Assembly (NCBI RefSeq): GCF_018595685.2
Contig: NZ_CP092334.1
Location: 3,872,001 to 3,936,000, forward strand
Length of the DNA stretch: 64,000 bases
Source: Flavihumibacter rivuli
Lineage (GTDB): Bacteria; Bacteroidota; Bacteroidia; Chitinophagales; Chitinophagaceae
Direction: 5' to 3'
Shown here: positions 16,634-25,857 of the stretch, piece by piece
Position numbering within the stretch: position 1 is the stretch's first letter
Layout: every line of letters starts with the position of its first letter
Notes under the pieces: generated by a model
The model's database searches: none
What the model was told of the DNA's origin: nothing
The model's input: only the letters and a program-made list of their open reading frames with translations
Translations under genes and position numbers: made by a program

Positions 16634-17434
16634 ATGCTGAATAAGCTGATGCCTGGTGCAGTGCTCTTGTCTGCACTTTTTTTATTGGTTGGCTGTATGG
16701 CCAGTAAGAAGAACCATGAACAGCGCCTCTACCTGCAGGGAATCGATTCCCTCAAGTATAAGGAACTGGCCGTACCGGTACCGGTGATCAAAAAAGGTGA
16801 CCTGCTGACCATACTGGTGTATAGTGACAGCAAGGATGCCACCGAACTCTTCAACCAGCCGCAAGGCGGAAGTACCGGTGGCGCAATGGGTGGAAACTCC
16901 AGTAACCTTTCTTCCACCGGCCGTGGCTACCAGGTGGATGAGAATGGCCAGATCTATTTTCATTCCCTTGGCCTGCTCAAGGTAGAAGGTATGACCAAAT
17001 CTGAACTGGCTGTATTGCTGCGGGATAAGCTCAAAGTGTATTTACAGAACCCCTATGTCACGGTCCGGTATACCAATGCCAGGGTAACCGTATTGGGGGA
17101 AGTGGCCAAGCCCGGGGTGATCGAATTGCCTGACCAGAAAGTATCCATTTTGGATGTGCTCGGTTGGTCGGGTGACCTTACTCCCTTTGGCCGGCGGGAT
17201 AATATTTTAGTGGTAAGGGAAATAGATGGCCAGCGGGTCACCGGCAGGCTGGATATCCGCAGTTCGGATATTTATGGATCGCCTTTCTTCTACCTGCAGC
17301 AGAACGACATGGTCTATATTGAACCCAACCGTCGCAAGCCGACAGGGAACGAGCAGGTGTTGACCCGCAATATTGCCATTGGTACCAGTGTATTGTCAGT
17401 GATCGCTATCATAGCCTCCCTGATCGCCCGATAA
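16634..17434 (+). CDS. polysaccharide export outer-membrane lipoprotein, Wza-like
   Basis: The ATG at 16634 is chosen over a TTG seven codons upstream; it gives 266 residues starting MLNKLMPGAVLLSALF with lipobox LLVGC, Cys21. The Poly_export domain (about 60-150) has VPVIKKGDLLTILVYSD and YQVDENGQIYFHSLGLLKVEGM. An SLBB domain follows (VRYTNARVTVLGEVAKPG). A C-terminal hydrophobic segment (TRNIAIGTSVLSVIAIIASLIA) ends the protein, as in Bacteroidota Wza relatives. It forms the outer-membrane export channel. It lies 18 bases before the Wzc-like gene, so the two are co-expressed. Confidence 0.92.
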   Translation: MLNKLMPGAVLLSALFLLVGCMASKKNHEQRLYLQGIDSLKYKELAVPVPVIKKGDLLTILVYSDSKDATELFNQPQGGSTGGAMGGNSSNLSSTGRGYQVDENGQIYFHSLGLLKVEGMTKSELAVLLRDKLKVYLQNPYVTVRYTNARVTVLGEVAKPGVIELPDQKVSILDVLGWSGDLTPFGRRDNILVVREIDGQRVTGRLDIRSSDIYGSPFFYLQQNDMVYIEPNRRKPTGNEQVLTRNIAIGTSVLSVIAIIASLIAR

Positions 17435-17452
17435 CATCCCATTCAATCTACT

Positions 17453-19825
17453 ATGGATCAATCCAGTGAAAGCTTTGCAATAAAGAAACCGGATTTCACC
17501 CCCATGGAACTGGTGTTCCGTTACATCAAGTACCTGCCCTGGGTGGTGCTGAGCCTGGTGGTCTTTTTTATCCTGGCCTATATCAACCTGCGCTATACCC
17601 CCAATGTGTATAGCGCGAGGGGGCAGATGATCATCAAAAGCGAATCTCCCTATTCTACCGGGGACGAAAAATTCAATAGCCTCTTCCTGATGGATCAGGG
17701 TCCCAACCTGAACAATGAGATGGTGATCCTTCGCTCCACCAACCTGGTGCAGCGGGTAGTGAGGGACCTCGGCCTCCAGACCGAATATACCGGTGTAGGA
17801 AAAGTGAGGTCGACCCTATTGTACAAGACCAGCCCCATCAAACTGGAGATCCTGAAGAAGAAGGACTCTTCCGCCGTCTATTTCAAGGTGATCCTCATCG
17901 ATAACAAACGTTATAAACTGGAAGGGGAAGAGCAGGAAAAACTTTCCGGCCAGCCCTTTGAGACCCCCCAGGGCCTGTTTCGGATCACCATCCAGGATAT
18001 GCCTTTTATCGAATTCGATACAAAGGAGTTTGAAGTTGCTTATTACCCCGTTGATATTGCGGCGGAGCGCATGATCCCGGCCATAAATGTTAAGCAGGTG
18101 AATGAACAGGCCAATATCCTGGACATCTCCTTCCAAAGCACCGATATGCAGCTGGCCGCTGATTTTGTGAATTCCCTGATGGAGGAGTATGCCCAGCTGA
18201 CCATCGAGGACAAGAATACCATTGCCCAAAATACCATCCGCTTTATTGACGACCGTCTTGACTCACTCAAGTCAGAATTGTCCGGGGTGGAAAATACCAT
18301 CCAGCGTTTCCAGGAGACCAACCAGGGCATTGCGCTGGAGTCGCAGTCGGAACTTTATGTGAGCAGTATGAGTGAGATGGACAAGAAGACAAATGAGGTA
18401 TTGGTAAGGAAGAAGGTATTGGAATGGCTGCGATCCTACCTGGCCAGCAAGGAGAATGACAACAATACGGTTCCCGTTAACCTTGGGGTGGAAGAGACTT
18501 CTATTATCCCTCTGATCGGTGCTTACAATGATTTACAGGTCAAGAAATCTGCCTTGTTGAAATCCACCACTGCCCAAAACCCAAAGGTAGTGGAGATGAG
18601 TACCAGCCTGGATAAACTCCGCCAGGACCTGGTAGAGGCCCTGAACAGTGTGGAGCGGGCCTATGATATTGAATTGGGGCAATTGCAGCAACGCTATAAT
18701 CTGATCCAGCAAAAAGCCGTAAGCATCCCGGGTAAAGCCCGCCAATTGCTGAATGTGGAGCGCCAGCAAAAGATCAAGGAAGAACTCTATTTGTTGCTGC
18801 TTTCCAAGAAAGAAGAAGTGGCCATCGGAGCCGCTTCGGTATTGCCCAATTCTTCGGTACTGGAGAAGGCTACCAACCGCGGCAGCCTGGTAGCGCCGAT
18901 CCGGAAATCAGTGTTCATGAAATTCCTGCTAATGGGGCTTGCCCTGCCGGTATTGATCATCGCGCTGATCGAATTCCTCAACGATAAGGTGACCATCCGG
19001 AGTGATATTGAAAAACAAACAGGGGCGCCTATTGCCGGTGAGATCGGCCGTTCCGAGGATCCCAGTCCCCTGCTGGTGACCCAGCAGAACAGGAGTTTCA
19101 TCACCGAACAATTCCGGGCCATCCGCAGCAATATGGCCTACCTGGCCAGCAACGCGAAGAAGCCCACCATCCTGGTGACCTCCTCGATGAGTGGGGAAGG
19201 AAAATCCTTTATCAGTACCAATGTAGGTGCAGCCTATGCGTTGGCTGGTAAGAAGACCCTGATCCTGGAATTTGATATCCGCAAACCCAAGGTGGCTTCC
19301 AATCTGGGTGTGAGTACCCGAAAAGGGTTGTCGAGCTACCTGGTGACCAATGACGATCCCGAAGACCTGATCACCAAGGTACCTAATGTGGATGGGCTGT
19401 ATATCTTCCCTTGCGGCGTGATACCGCCCAACCCGGCAGAAATGCTGCTCTTCCCCAAGATGGATGAATTGTTCGCCTGGGCCAAGCGCAATTTTGATGT
19501 GGTGATCATTGACTCGGCCCCGGTAGGTGTCGTGAGCGATGCCCTGACCCTGGGCAAATATGCCGATGCCACACTTTTCATTGTAAGGCAGGGCTATACC
19601 CATAAGAAGATGATCGAGATGGTGGAGAAGATCTACCAGCAGAACAGGTTGCCCGGATTGTCCCTGGTGATCAATGACGTGAAAGCGCAGCCCGGCTATG
19701 GCTATGGCTATGGTTACGGCTATGGTTATGGTTATGGCAAGAAAGGCTATATGGGGGATTATTTTGATAGTACAGGTAAATCCAAAACCTCTTTCCTGAA
19801 AAGCCTGTTCTCTAAAGACAAATGA
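17453..19825 (+). CDS. Wzc-like polysaccharide co-polymerase and BY-tyrosine kinase
   Basis: A 790-residue inner-membrane protein. First membrane helix about 28-48 (YLPWVVLSLVVFFILAYI), periplasmic Wzz domain with coiled-coil arms (about 250-430), second helix near 485-505, then a cytoplasmic kinase domain (about 530-745). The kinase has Walker A SSMSGEGKSF (577-586), Walker A' TLILEFDIRKP and a Walker B-like VVIIDSAP. The tail carries seven consecutive Gly-Tyr pairs (748-761) and two more tyrosines, the cluster that is autophosphorylated in trans and dephosphorylated by the CpsB/Wzb partner, here the PHP protein at 48665. It controls chain length and export with the Wza-like protein. Confidence 0.93.
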   Translation: MDQSSESFAIKKPDFTPMELVFRYIKYLPWVVLSLVVFFILAYINLRYTPNVYSARGQMIIKSESPYSTGDEKFNSLFLMDQGPNLNNEMVILRSTNLVQRVVRDLGLQTEYTGVGKVRSTLLYKTSPIKLEILKKKDSSAVYFKVILIDNKRYKLEGEEQEKLSGQPFETPQGLFRITIQDMPFIEFDTKEFEVAYYPVDIAAERMIPAINVKQVNEQANILDISFQSTDMQLAADFVNSLMEEYAQLTIEDKNTIAQNTIRFIDDRLDSLKSELSGVENTIQRFQETNQGIALESQSELYVSSMSEMDKKTNEVLVRKKVLEWLRSYLASKENDNNTVPVNLGVEETSIIPLIGAYNDLQVKKSALLKSTTAQNPKVVEMSTSLDKLRQDLVEALNSVERAYDIELGQLQQRYNLIQQKAVSIPGKARQLLNVERQQKIKEELYLLLLSKKEEVAIGAASVLPNSSVLEKATNRGSLVAPIRKSVFMKFLLMGLALPVLIIALIEFLNDKVTIRSDIEKQTGAPIAGEIGRSEDPSPLLVTQQNRSFITEQFRAIRSNMAYLASNAKKPTILVTSSMSGEGKSFISTNVGAAYALAGKKTLILEFDIRKPKVASNLGVSTRKGLSSYLVTNDDPEDLITKVPNVDGLYIFPCGVIPPNPAEMLLFPKMDELFAWAKRNFDVVIIDSAPVGVVSDALTLGKYADATLFIVRQGYTHKKMIEMVEKIYQQNRLPGLSLVINDVKAQPGYGYGYGYGYGYGYGKKGYMGDYFDSTGKSKTSFLKSLFSKDK
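19694..19735 (+). repeat. six-base microsatellite coding the Gly-Tyr tail
   Basis: Seven copies of GGNTAY (GGCTAT, GGTTAC, GGTTAT variants) in frame near the end of the kinase gene. Gain or loss of one unit would change the tail by one Gly-Tyr pair without a frameshift. Confidence 0.85.
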
Positions 19826-19887
19826 TGTGATCCTGATTGTTGGGATAATTAGAAATGTTGATCCTATTCCATTAATTAAATTATGCA

Positions 19888-20712
19888 ATGCCATTCGAAG
19901 AAGAATTAGTTATAGAAGCGGGCCAGTCGGAAAGAAATTATTGGCGCGACTTGTGGAGGTTCAGGGAATTGTTCTATATCCTCAGCTGGAGGGATATCAA
20001 GGTCAGGTATAAACAAACTGTAATTGGTGCGGCATGGAGTATCCTCCGTCCCCTGCTGACCACCCTGATCTTTGCGTTCATTTTTGGCCGTGTGGCCAAG
20101 CTGGAAAACCCTGGATCCGCGCCTTACCTGCTGATGGTGTTCGCGGGGATGCTGCCCTGGCAATTCTTTGCCAATGCCATGTCGGATGCCAGCAATAGTT
20201 TGGTGGGCAATGCCAACCTGATCACCAAGGTTTATTTCCCGAGGATGATCGTACCGGCCAGTTCCATCATTACCAGTTTCGTTGATTTTGCCATCTCTTT
20301 TGGCTTGCTGGTATTGATCATGGCGTGGTACCAATTCCTGCCACCCATCCAAGTGTTGCTATTGCCAGTATTTATCCTAATTACCTTCCTTTGCGCATTG
20401 GGCATTGGATTGTTCCTCACGGCTTTGAATGTGAAGTATCGCGATTTCCGGTATATCGTTCCCTTTATCGTTCAGTTTGGTTTGTATATCACTCCTGTTG
20501 GATTTAATAGTAGCGTGATCCCCGATAAATGGCGAATGATCTATATCCTTAACCCCATGGTTGGGGTGATCGACGGGTTCCGCTGGTGCCTGCTGGATGA
20601 TCCCTTCCGGATGGATTCCTTCCTTGCCAGTATCGTGCTCATGGTAGTGATGATGGCGGTCGGGATAGGCTATTTCAGGAAGGTGGAAAAGACCTTTGCA
20701 GATACGGTTTAA
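19888..20712 (+). CDS. ABC-2 type polysaccharide exporter permease, Wzm-like
   Basis: A 274-residue permease. A cytoplasmic amphipathic start (RNYWRDLWRFRELFYILSWRDIKVRYKQ) is followed by six membrane helices, with the ABC-2 motifs TVIGAAWSILRPLLTTLIF and FAGMLPWQFFANAM. VKYRDFRYIVPFIVQ and LNPMVGVIDGFRWCLL are characteristic of O-antigen/capsule exporters (TagG/RfbD type). It pairs with the ATP-binding protein at 20747 to move lipid-linked glycan across the inner membrane. It follows the kinase gene by 62 bases. Confidence 0.92.
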   Translation: MPFEEELVIEAGQSERNYWRDLWRFRELFYILSWRDIKVRYKQTVIGAAWSILRPLLTTLIFAFIFGRVAKLENPGSAPYLLMVFAGMLPWQFFANAMSDASNSLVGNANLITKVYFPRMIVPASSIITSFVDFAISFGLLVLIMAWYQFLPPIQVLLLPVFILITFLCALGIGLFLTALNVKYRDFRYIVPFIVQFGLYITPVGFNSSVIPDKWRMIYILNPMVGVIDGFRWCLLDDPFRMDSFLASIVLMVVMMAVGIGYFRKVEKTFADTV

Positions 20713-20746
20713 TTAAGTGTAGTTGTAAATTTTGAATAAGCATTTC

Positions 20747-21997
20747 ATGGGTGATTATATCATAGAGATCTCCAATGTTTCCAAGAGCTATACCCTTGCA
20801 CATGAGGGGAAGGAGAAGTATACGACCCTGAGGGAGGAGATCACCAGGAAGGCGAAGTCCTTTGGTGCCTTCCGTAAGCCAAAGGCCAATCCTGAACTTT
20901 CTTCAACAGAAGAATTCTGGGCATTGAATGATGTTTCCTTCAATTTGAAACAGGGGGATAGGGTGGGGATCCTGGGCAGGAATGGCGCGGGTAAGAGTAC
21001 CTTGCTGAAAGTGTTGAGCAGGATCACCGAGCCCACCAGGGGAACCATCAGGATCAGGGGCCGCGTGGCTAGCTTACTGGAAGTAGGAACGGGTTTCCAT
21101 CCTGAATTGACCGGAAGGGAAAACATCTTCCTGAATGGTGCCATTCTCGGCATGAGCAGGAACGATGTGCGGAAGAAGTTTGACGAGATTGTAGAGTTTT
21201 CAGAAGTGGAGAAGTTCCTGGATACCCCTGTAAAGCGCTACAGTAGCGGAATGTATGTTCGCCTGGCCTTTGCGGTGGCTGCCCACCTGGAGCCGGAGAT
21301 ACTGATCGTGGATGAGGTGTTGGCAGTTGGGGATGCACAGTTCCAGCGGAAATGCCTGGGTAAGATGGAAGATGTGAGCAAGGGAGAGGGCAGGACCTTA
21401 TTGTTCGTGAGCCATAATATGGCCAGTATCCAGAAACTCTGTAACGATGCCGTGTTGATGGAAAAGGGACAGGTGCTCTTTCATGGAGGTACCCAGGAGG
21501 CCGTAACCATGTACCTGAACAAGAACAGGCAGGGCGAAGGCAATTGGGGGCACAGGCATGGCAACGGCCATGTGAAACTCCTGGCCATTGGCCTTGAGTC
21601 CAATGAAGGCCGTGCACGGAATGAGTTCATCATGGGTGAAGATGTGTATTTCCGCTTGCGCATCCAGTTCGAGCGGGATGTGCAACACCTCGATATTGGC
21701 ATGAACTTCAAGAACCTTATGGATGAGACCATTACCCATATTACCAACCTGGATTCCGGTTATGAATTGTCGGGTAGGGAAGGGGAAGTGAAGGATATCC
21801 TGGTCAAGGCTACCAATATCTGGTTTACACCGGGGCAATACAATATTGATATTGGGATCGTTGGCCAGGATAAGGAATTCGATATCATTGAGAATGTTGC
21901 CGACTTCCAGATGATCCAAAGCAAGGACATCCACCGGCCGGGGATCTTCCCTTCCCATGTAAAAGTATTTACCAAGTCAATTTGGGAGGCCAGCTGA
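20747..21997 (+). CDS. polysaccharide ABC exporter ATP-binding protein with C-terminal glycan-binding domain, Wzt-like
   Basis: The ATG at 20747 is preferred over a TTG at 20732; 416 residues. Residues 5-250 form the nucleotide-binding domain with Walker A GRNGAGKST (77-85), the family's degenerate signature YSSGMYVRLAFA, Walker B ILIVDEVLAVGD and the switch motif LFVSHNMASI. A further domain (about 265-416) has the strand-rich sequence of the Wzt carbohydrate-binding fold (VKLLAIGLESNEGRA; YFRLRIQFERDV; GQYNIDIGIVG). Such a domain usually recognises a terminal modification of the finished glycan, so chain termination before export is likely. Stop overlaps the next start by one base. Confidence 0.93.
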   Translation: MGDYIIEISNVSKSYTLAHEGKEKYTTLREEITRKAKSFGAFRKPKANPELSSTEEFWALNDVSFNLKQGDRVGILGRNGAGKSTLLKVLSRITEPTRGTIRIRGRVASLLEVGTGFHPELTGRENIFLNGAILGMSRNDVRKKFDEIVEFSEVEKFLDTPVKRYSSGMYVRLAFAVAAHLEPEILIVDEVLAVGDAQFQRKCLGKMEDVSKGEGRTLLFVSHNMASIQKLCNDAVLMEKGQVLFHGGTQEAVTMYLNKNRQGEGNWGHRHGNGHVKLLAIGLESNEGRARNEFIMGEDVYFRLRIQFERDVQHLDIGMNFKNLMDETITHITNLDSGYELSGREGEVKDILVKATNIWFTPGQYNIDIGIVGQDKEFDIIENVADFQMIQSKDIHRPGIFPSHVKVFTKSIWEAS

Positions 21998-22794
21998 TGA
22001 ATCCCGGGAAATTACCTATCTCAGCCATTGTGGTCGGGAAGAATGATGGTGACCTGTTGCCGAACTGTTTATCCCGCCTGGGGTTTTGTGATGAATTGAT
22101 CTATGTGGACCTGGGATCCACTGACGGATCTGTTGCACTTGCCGCCGGTTTGGGAGCTACCGTTATCCATCACGAACCGGTTCCGATCGTAGAGATCGTG
22201 CATGCCGGGTTATACCAACAGACCAGGCATCCTGCAATCCTGGTGACCGATCCGGATGAAGTATTGGATGAAAATCTGGTAGCTCAGATGCCAAGGTTCC
22301 TTGAAAAAATTACAAACGAAAAGGATAATTATGCGGCAATCTATGCGCCAATGGTAAACTATTTTCAAGGATATAGGCTAAGAGGGACAATTTGGGGAGG
22401 TGATTATTTGGGTAGGATTATTCTGGTTAACAGGGATAGGTTTGTTTTTGCCCCTTATGTACACAATGGACGGTTACCCAAAGATGGATTTAATGTATTG
22501 AATATACAGTTTCAAGGAAATAATGTTGTTCATCACTTTTGGGCTAGATCAAGAAAGCAGCTAATTGAAAAGCATAGGAGATATATTCCTAAGGAAGGAG
22601 AATCCCAATATAATAAGGGCTTAAGAACCAATTTAGTTAAAGTAATCCAAACGCCTTTTTTTGCATTTTATGAGTGCTTCATTAAGCATAAAGGTTATAA
22701 GGATTCCTTTCAAGGCCTCTGGCTTTCCTGTTTCTGGGCCTGGTACAAATACAATAGCCAGGTACAATTACTAAGATACCAGAGATCGGCCTGA
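21997..22794 (+). CDS. glycosyltransferase family 2
   Basis: A 265-residue GT-A protein starting at the ATG that overlaps the upstream TGA (TGATG); a TTG 15 bases earlier is less likely. ISAIVVGKNDGDLLPNCL and YVDLGSTDGSVALAAGLGA mark the nucleotide-binding half; VTDPDEVLDENL contains the DPD metal-binding motif. NGRLPKDGFN and the basic HRRYIPKEG near the C-terminus resemble the WaaE/KdtX-like group. Base composition drops from about half GC to clearly AT-rich at roughly 22,300-22,700, inside the gene, then recovers; this may mark a recombination joint. Sugar specificity unknown. Confidence 0.82.
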   Translation: MNPGKLPISAIVVGKNDGDLLPNCLSRLGFCDELIYVDLGSTDGSVALAAGLGATVIHHEPVPIVEIVHAGLYQQTRHPAILVTDPDEVLDENLVAQMPRFLEKITNEKDNYAAIYAPMVNYFQGYRLRGTIWGGDYLGRIILVNRDRFVFAPYVHNGRLPKDGFNVLNIQFQGNNVVHHFWARSRKQLIEKHRRYIPKEGESQYNKGLRTNLVKVIQTPFFAFYECFIKHKGYKDSFQGLWLSCFWAWYKYNSQVQLLRYQRSA

Positions 22795-22837
22795 GCGGAC
22801 CGGTTCACTAGTCATCCATCAACCCATCCTATCGCAT

Positions 22838-23512
22838 ATGTCAATCATTTCAAGGTTAAAAAACCTTTTGACAAAGGACACTATTCAGATTGAAGAACTG
22901 AAGAAAAGTTTTGTCCCTTACTTGCCTGCTAATCCCAGTATCCTGGAAGCGGGTGCCTGCGACGGTAATGACACCCAGGAATTGGCGCGCTTATGGCCCA
23001 AGGGCAAAGTATATTCCTTTGAGCCGGTACCGGAAATGTACAAAAAGGCCGCAGAAAGGAATAGGCAGGAGAAGAATGTAAAGCTCTATCCCTTTGCCCT
23101 GAATGATTCAACAGGCAAGGTGACCATCAATATCAGTTCGGGAAGGTCCAATGCGTCCAGCTCGATCCTGAAGCCAAAAGGCCACCTGGACGTGCATCCT
23201 GATGTCTTGTTCTCCGAATCGATCGATGTGCCTTCCTTTACCATTGACGATTGGGCCTGCAATGAAGGCGTTACCCATATCGACCTCATGTGGCTGGATA
23301 TGCAGGGCGCTGAATACAAAGTATTGAAAGCCGCACCAAGGATCCTGCAGACCGTTAAGTTGATCTATTCAGAAGTGAGTTTGATCGAAACCTATGAAGG
23401 GGTGGTCTTGTATCCCCAATACAGGGACTGGCTGGCGATGCAGGGATTCAAAGTGATCCGGGAAGACCTGCCTTATGAGGATATGGGGAATGTGTTGTTT
23501 GGCAGGGTATAG
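22838..23512 (+). CDS. FkbM-family methyltransferase
   Basis: A 224-residue SAM-dependent methyltransferase. LEAGACDGNDTQELARLWPKG is the SAM-binding motif I with the usual acidic residue two positions beyond the Gly-rich loop; VYSFEPVPEMYKKAAERN follows as motif II. SSSILKP and IDLMWLDMQGAEYKVLKAA are the FkbM motifs. It probably methylates a hydroxyl of a sugar in the polysaccharide. A terminal O-methyl group is a common mark read by the Wzt carbohydrate-binding domain, so a link to chain termination is attractive but unproven. Confidence 0.88.
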   Translation: MSIISRLKNLLTKDTIQIEELKKSFVPYLPANPSILEAGACDGNDTQELARLWPKGKVYSFEPVPEMYKKAAERNRQEKNVKLYPFALNDSTGKVTINISSGRSNASSSILKPKGHLDVHPDVLFSESIDVPSFTIDDWACNEGVTHIDLMWLDMQGAEYKVLKAAPRILQTVKLIYSEVSLIETYEGVVLYPQYRDWLAMQGFKVIREDLPYEDMGNVLFGRV

Positions 23513-23529
23513 AAGAAGGAAGAAGAACT

Positions 23530-24525
23530 ATGAGTAATTCGCTTGAGCAGCCGCTGGTTTCTATTGTATTACCAGTAAAGGATCACCTGCGCTTCATTGA
23601 TGCCCGGCTGGATTCCATCCTGTACCAGGATTATGCAAATTGGACCTGTCATGTGATAGACGGTTGTTCAACCGATGGTACCTGGCAGCGTATCGTGGAG
23701 CGGGTAGGAAAGGATCCCCGGTTCCAATTGGAACAGCGGGAACCCCGCGGGATCTATGATGCCTGGAACTATGGCATCCGTAGTGCTAAAGGCCAATACC
23801 TCTACATCGCCACCAGTGATGATACCATGGAGCCGAATGGCATCAGCAGCTTTGTAGCGCACCTGGAGCAATACCCGGCATGCGGAATGGCGCATTGCAA
23901 TCTCCGGATCATTGATGAGCATGGACAGAATGTAGAACCCAATCCCTGGGACAAATACCTTCCCCAGCAATTCTACGGAAGCAAGATGAAGGAATTGCAT
24001 ATCCGGAAGGCTCCTGTAGATGGCCTGTTGCATTCAGTATTGTTCACCATCTATACTTCCGTTACCCAATTGTTTTTCAGGCGGTCTGTCTTTGATGAGG
24101 TGGGCCTCTTTTCCCTGCAGTTTGGGGCAAAAGCGGATTTCGAATGGGGAATGCGTGCAAGTTTAATTGTGGACGTATTACATGTGCCTGAGTATTTAGC
24201 TACGTGGAGGACCCATCAGGAACAAGTTACAGCAAAAGAATCTCGTTCAAAATCTTCTGTTTATAAGGAGTTGGCCTTGATGGTTGAATCCGCTTCAGTT
24301 AGCGGCATATTTAGCTCTAAATATTTGTCTAGATATTATCGTAGTAGGATAGTTGAAATTGGCTGCATTGAACGACCAAAGCGCTTCCAAAGACTTATAT
24401 TCATAATGATGCAGTTTTTTAAAGATCCCTTGGCTGTAATTGAATATTTTAAATGCAAAGGAGTCAATCCTCTTCAGGTTGCTTCCATTAAACTTGCAGA
24501 ATCTGGATTCAATAACAAGCCTTGA
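23530..24525 (+). CDS. glycosyltransferase family 2
   Basis: A 331-residue GT-A protein with VSIVLPVKDHLRFIDARLDS, HVIDGCSTDGTW, the RGIYDAWNYGIRSAKGQYLY motif and the metal site TSDDTM. GAKADFEWGMRA supplies the acidic acceptor-side motif. These features resemble WcaA/WbnE-type enzymes that act on repeat units. GC content falls sharply after about 24,140, in the last third of the gene, so the C-terminal part may have a different origin from the catalytic part. It is 17 bases downstream of the methyltransferase gene. Confidence 0.85.
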   Translation: MSNSLEQPLVSIVLPVKDHLRFIDARLDSILYQDYANWTCHVIDGCSTDGTWQRIVERVGKDPRFQLEQREPRGIYDAWNYGIRSAKGQYLYIATSDDTMEPNGISSFVAHLEQYPACGMAHCNLRIIDEHGQNVEPNPWDKYLPQQFYGSKMKELHIRKAPVDGLLHSVLFTIYTSVTQLFFRRSVFDEVGLFSLQFGAKADFEWGMRASLIVDVLHVPEYLATWRTHQEQVTAKESRSKSSVYKELALMVESASVSGIFSSKYLSRYYRSRIVEIGCIERPKRFQRLIFIMMQFFKDPLAVIEYFKCKGVNPLQVASIKLAESGFNNKP

Positions 24526-24552
24526 TTTGTGGGACGCCTTGCAAACTAGTCG

Positions 24553-25758
24553 ATGAAAAAAGTATTGATCATTACCCCCACCCCTACCCATCCGGATACT
24601 GCGGGTAACCGTAAGATGGTAAAATACCTGGCTTCCTTCTTCAAGGAAAGGGGGTATGAGGTGCATTGTTTATACCTGGCTTTTGAACAATACGATAAGG
24701 CCGCAATGAAGGCTTTTTTTAATGGCCATCTTTTTGAAATAGCCAAGGATGATCTTTACAGGACCAGCTTTAATCTCCATCAGCTATCCTTACGGTTGAG
24801 GTTGAAATGGTTCAGGGTAGCTGTTAGGTTAAAGAAGTGGTTGGGGCTGATCGGCCAGGATGATTTCCTGTATAATTCCCATCTTGACCAGCATATTGGT
24901 ATCAATGCACTGGACGCAGCAAGAAAACTGATCGATCCGAAAGCCTATGACATTGTTGTCTGTGAGTATGTTTGGATGTCCTCCCTCTTGTCATTGTTCG
25001 GGTCAAAAACCTTTAAGATCATTGATACCCACGATAAGTTTTCCGACAGGTATAAGGTGTTCCAGGAACTTGGGAAGAAACCGGAATGGATCAGTCTTTA
25101 TCCTGGTGAGGAAAAGCGAGGATTGAAAAGAGCTGACTTGATCCTGGCTTTAAATGAGAACGAGAGGAATTATTTTTCACATCTGACAGGACATAAGACG
25201 ATTTTGTTTGGATGCTTACCAGGTTATTCACCTTTGCCTAGGAAAAGTTTTGAGAAGCATCTATTGTATATTGCCTCTGCCAATGAATTGAATTTGTTGA
25301 GTATAAATTGGTTTATTAAAGAGGTTTTTCCCTTAGTGCAAGAAAGTGATCCAATGGTTAAATTGATCATCGGTGGCAGGATAAGCTCCAAGGTTCATTC
25401 TGATAACCCAAGTATTGAGATGATAGGAGAGATTGAAAGCGCTTTGGATTTTTATAAATCGGGTGACATTGTAATTAACCCTGAATTGGGTGGTACTGGC
25501 CTAAAAATTAAAACACTAGAAGCCTTATCCATTGGAATGCCTATAGTTGCTACTACCAGTGGTGCTGCTGGAGTGATGCAGCCAAATAAGGACCATATAT
25601 TAATTGGTAATACTTCAGTGGATCTTGCTGGATGCATCATTCGTCTTTTGAAAGATGAAAGACTGCGAGTTCAAGTTAGCGAAAATGCGATTCAGTGGTT
25701 TAAGGATTATAAGTTGTCAATTGAGAAAGGGCTTTTAGACGCAGTTGGGGTAGTTTGA
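24553..25758 (+). CDS. glycosyltransferase family 4 (GT-B)
   Basis: A 401-residue GT-B enzyme. The N-terminal domain starts VLIITPTPTHPDTAGNRKMV and holds IIDTHDKFSDRYK. The C-terminal domain has the donor-binding loop PELGGTGLKIKTLEALSIG, with the two glutamates typical of retaining GT4 enzymes, and the following MPIVATTSGAAGV. Cytoplasmic, probably adding one sugar of the repeat unit. AT content rises through the gene, leading into the strongly AT-rich section. Confidence 0.88.
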   Translation: MKKVLIITPTPTHPDTAGNRKMVKYLASFFKERGYEVHCLYLAFEQYDKAAMKAFFNGHLFEIAKDDLYRTSFNLHQLSLRLRLKWFRVAVRLKKWLGLIGQDDFLYNSHLDQHIGINALDAARKLIDPKAYDIVVCEYVWMSSLLSLFGSKTFKIIDTHDKFSDRYKVFQELGKKPEWISLYPGEEKRGLKRADLILALNENERNYFSHLTGHKTILFGCLPGYSPLPRKSFEKHLLYIASANELNLLSINWFIKEVFPLVQESDPMVKLIIGGRISSKVHSDNPSIEMIGEIESALDFYKSGDIVINPELGGTGLKIKTLEALSIGMPIVATTSGAAGVMQPNKDHILIGNTSVDLAGCIIRLLKDERLRVQVSENAIQWFKDYKLSIEKGLLDAVGVV

Positions 25759-25857
25759 TTGGCGCAGGTTATTTTTCAGTATACTATAGTGGTTTATGTT
25801 GTAAAATTCCTTAGAGAGAATTGTTCGGCACTTACTTAATCCTCGTCTTTATCTAGA

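Noticed and set aside
18929..19894. Long antisense open frame of 321 codons over the Wzc-like kinase gene
   Set aside because: Shadow of a well-supported gene; sequence is rich in His/Gly/Gln with no domain pattern.
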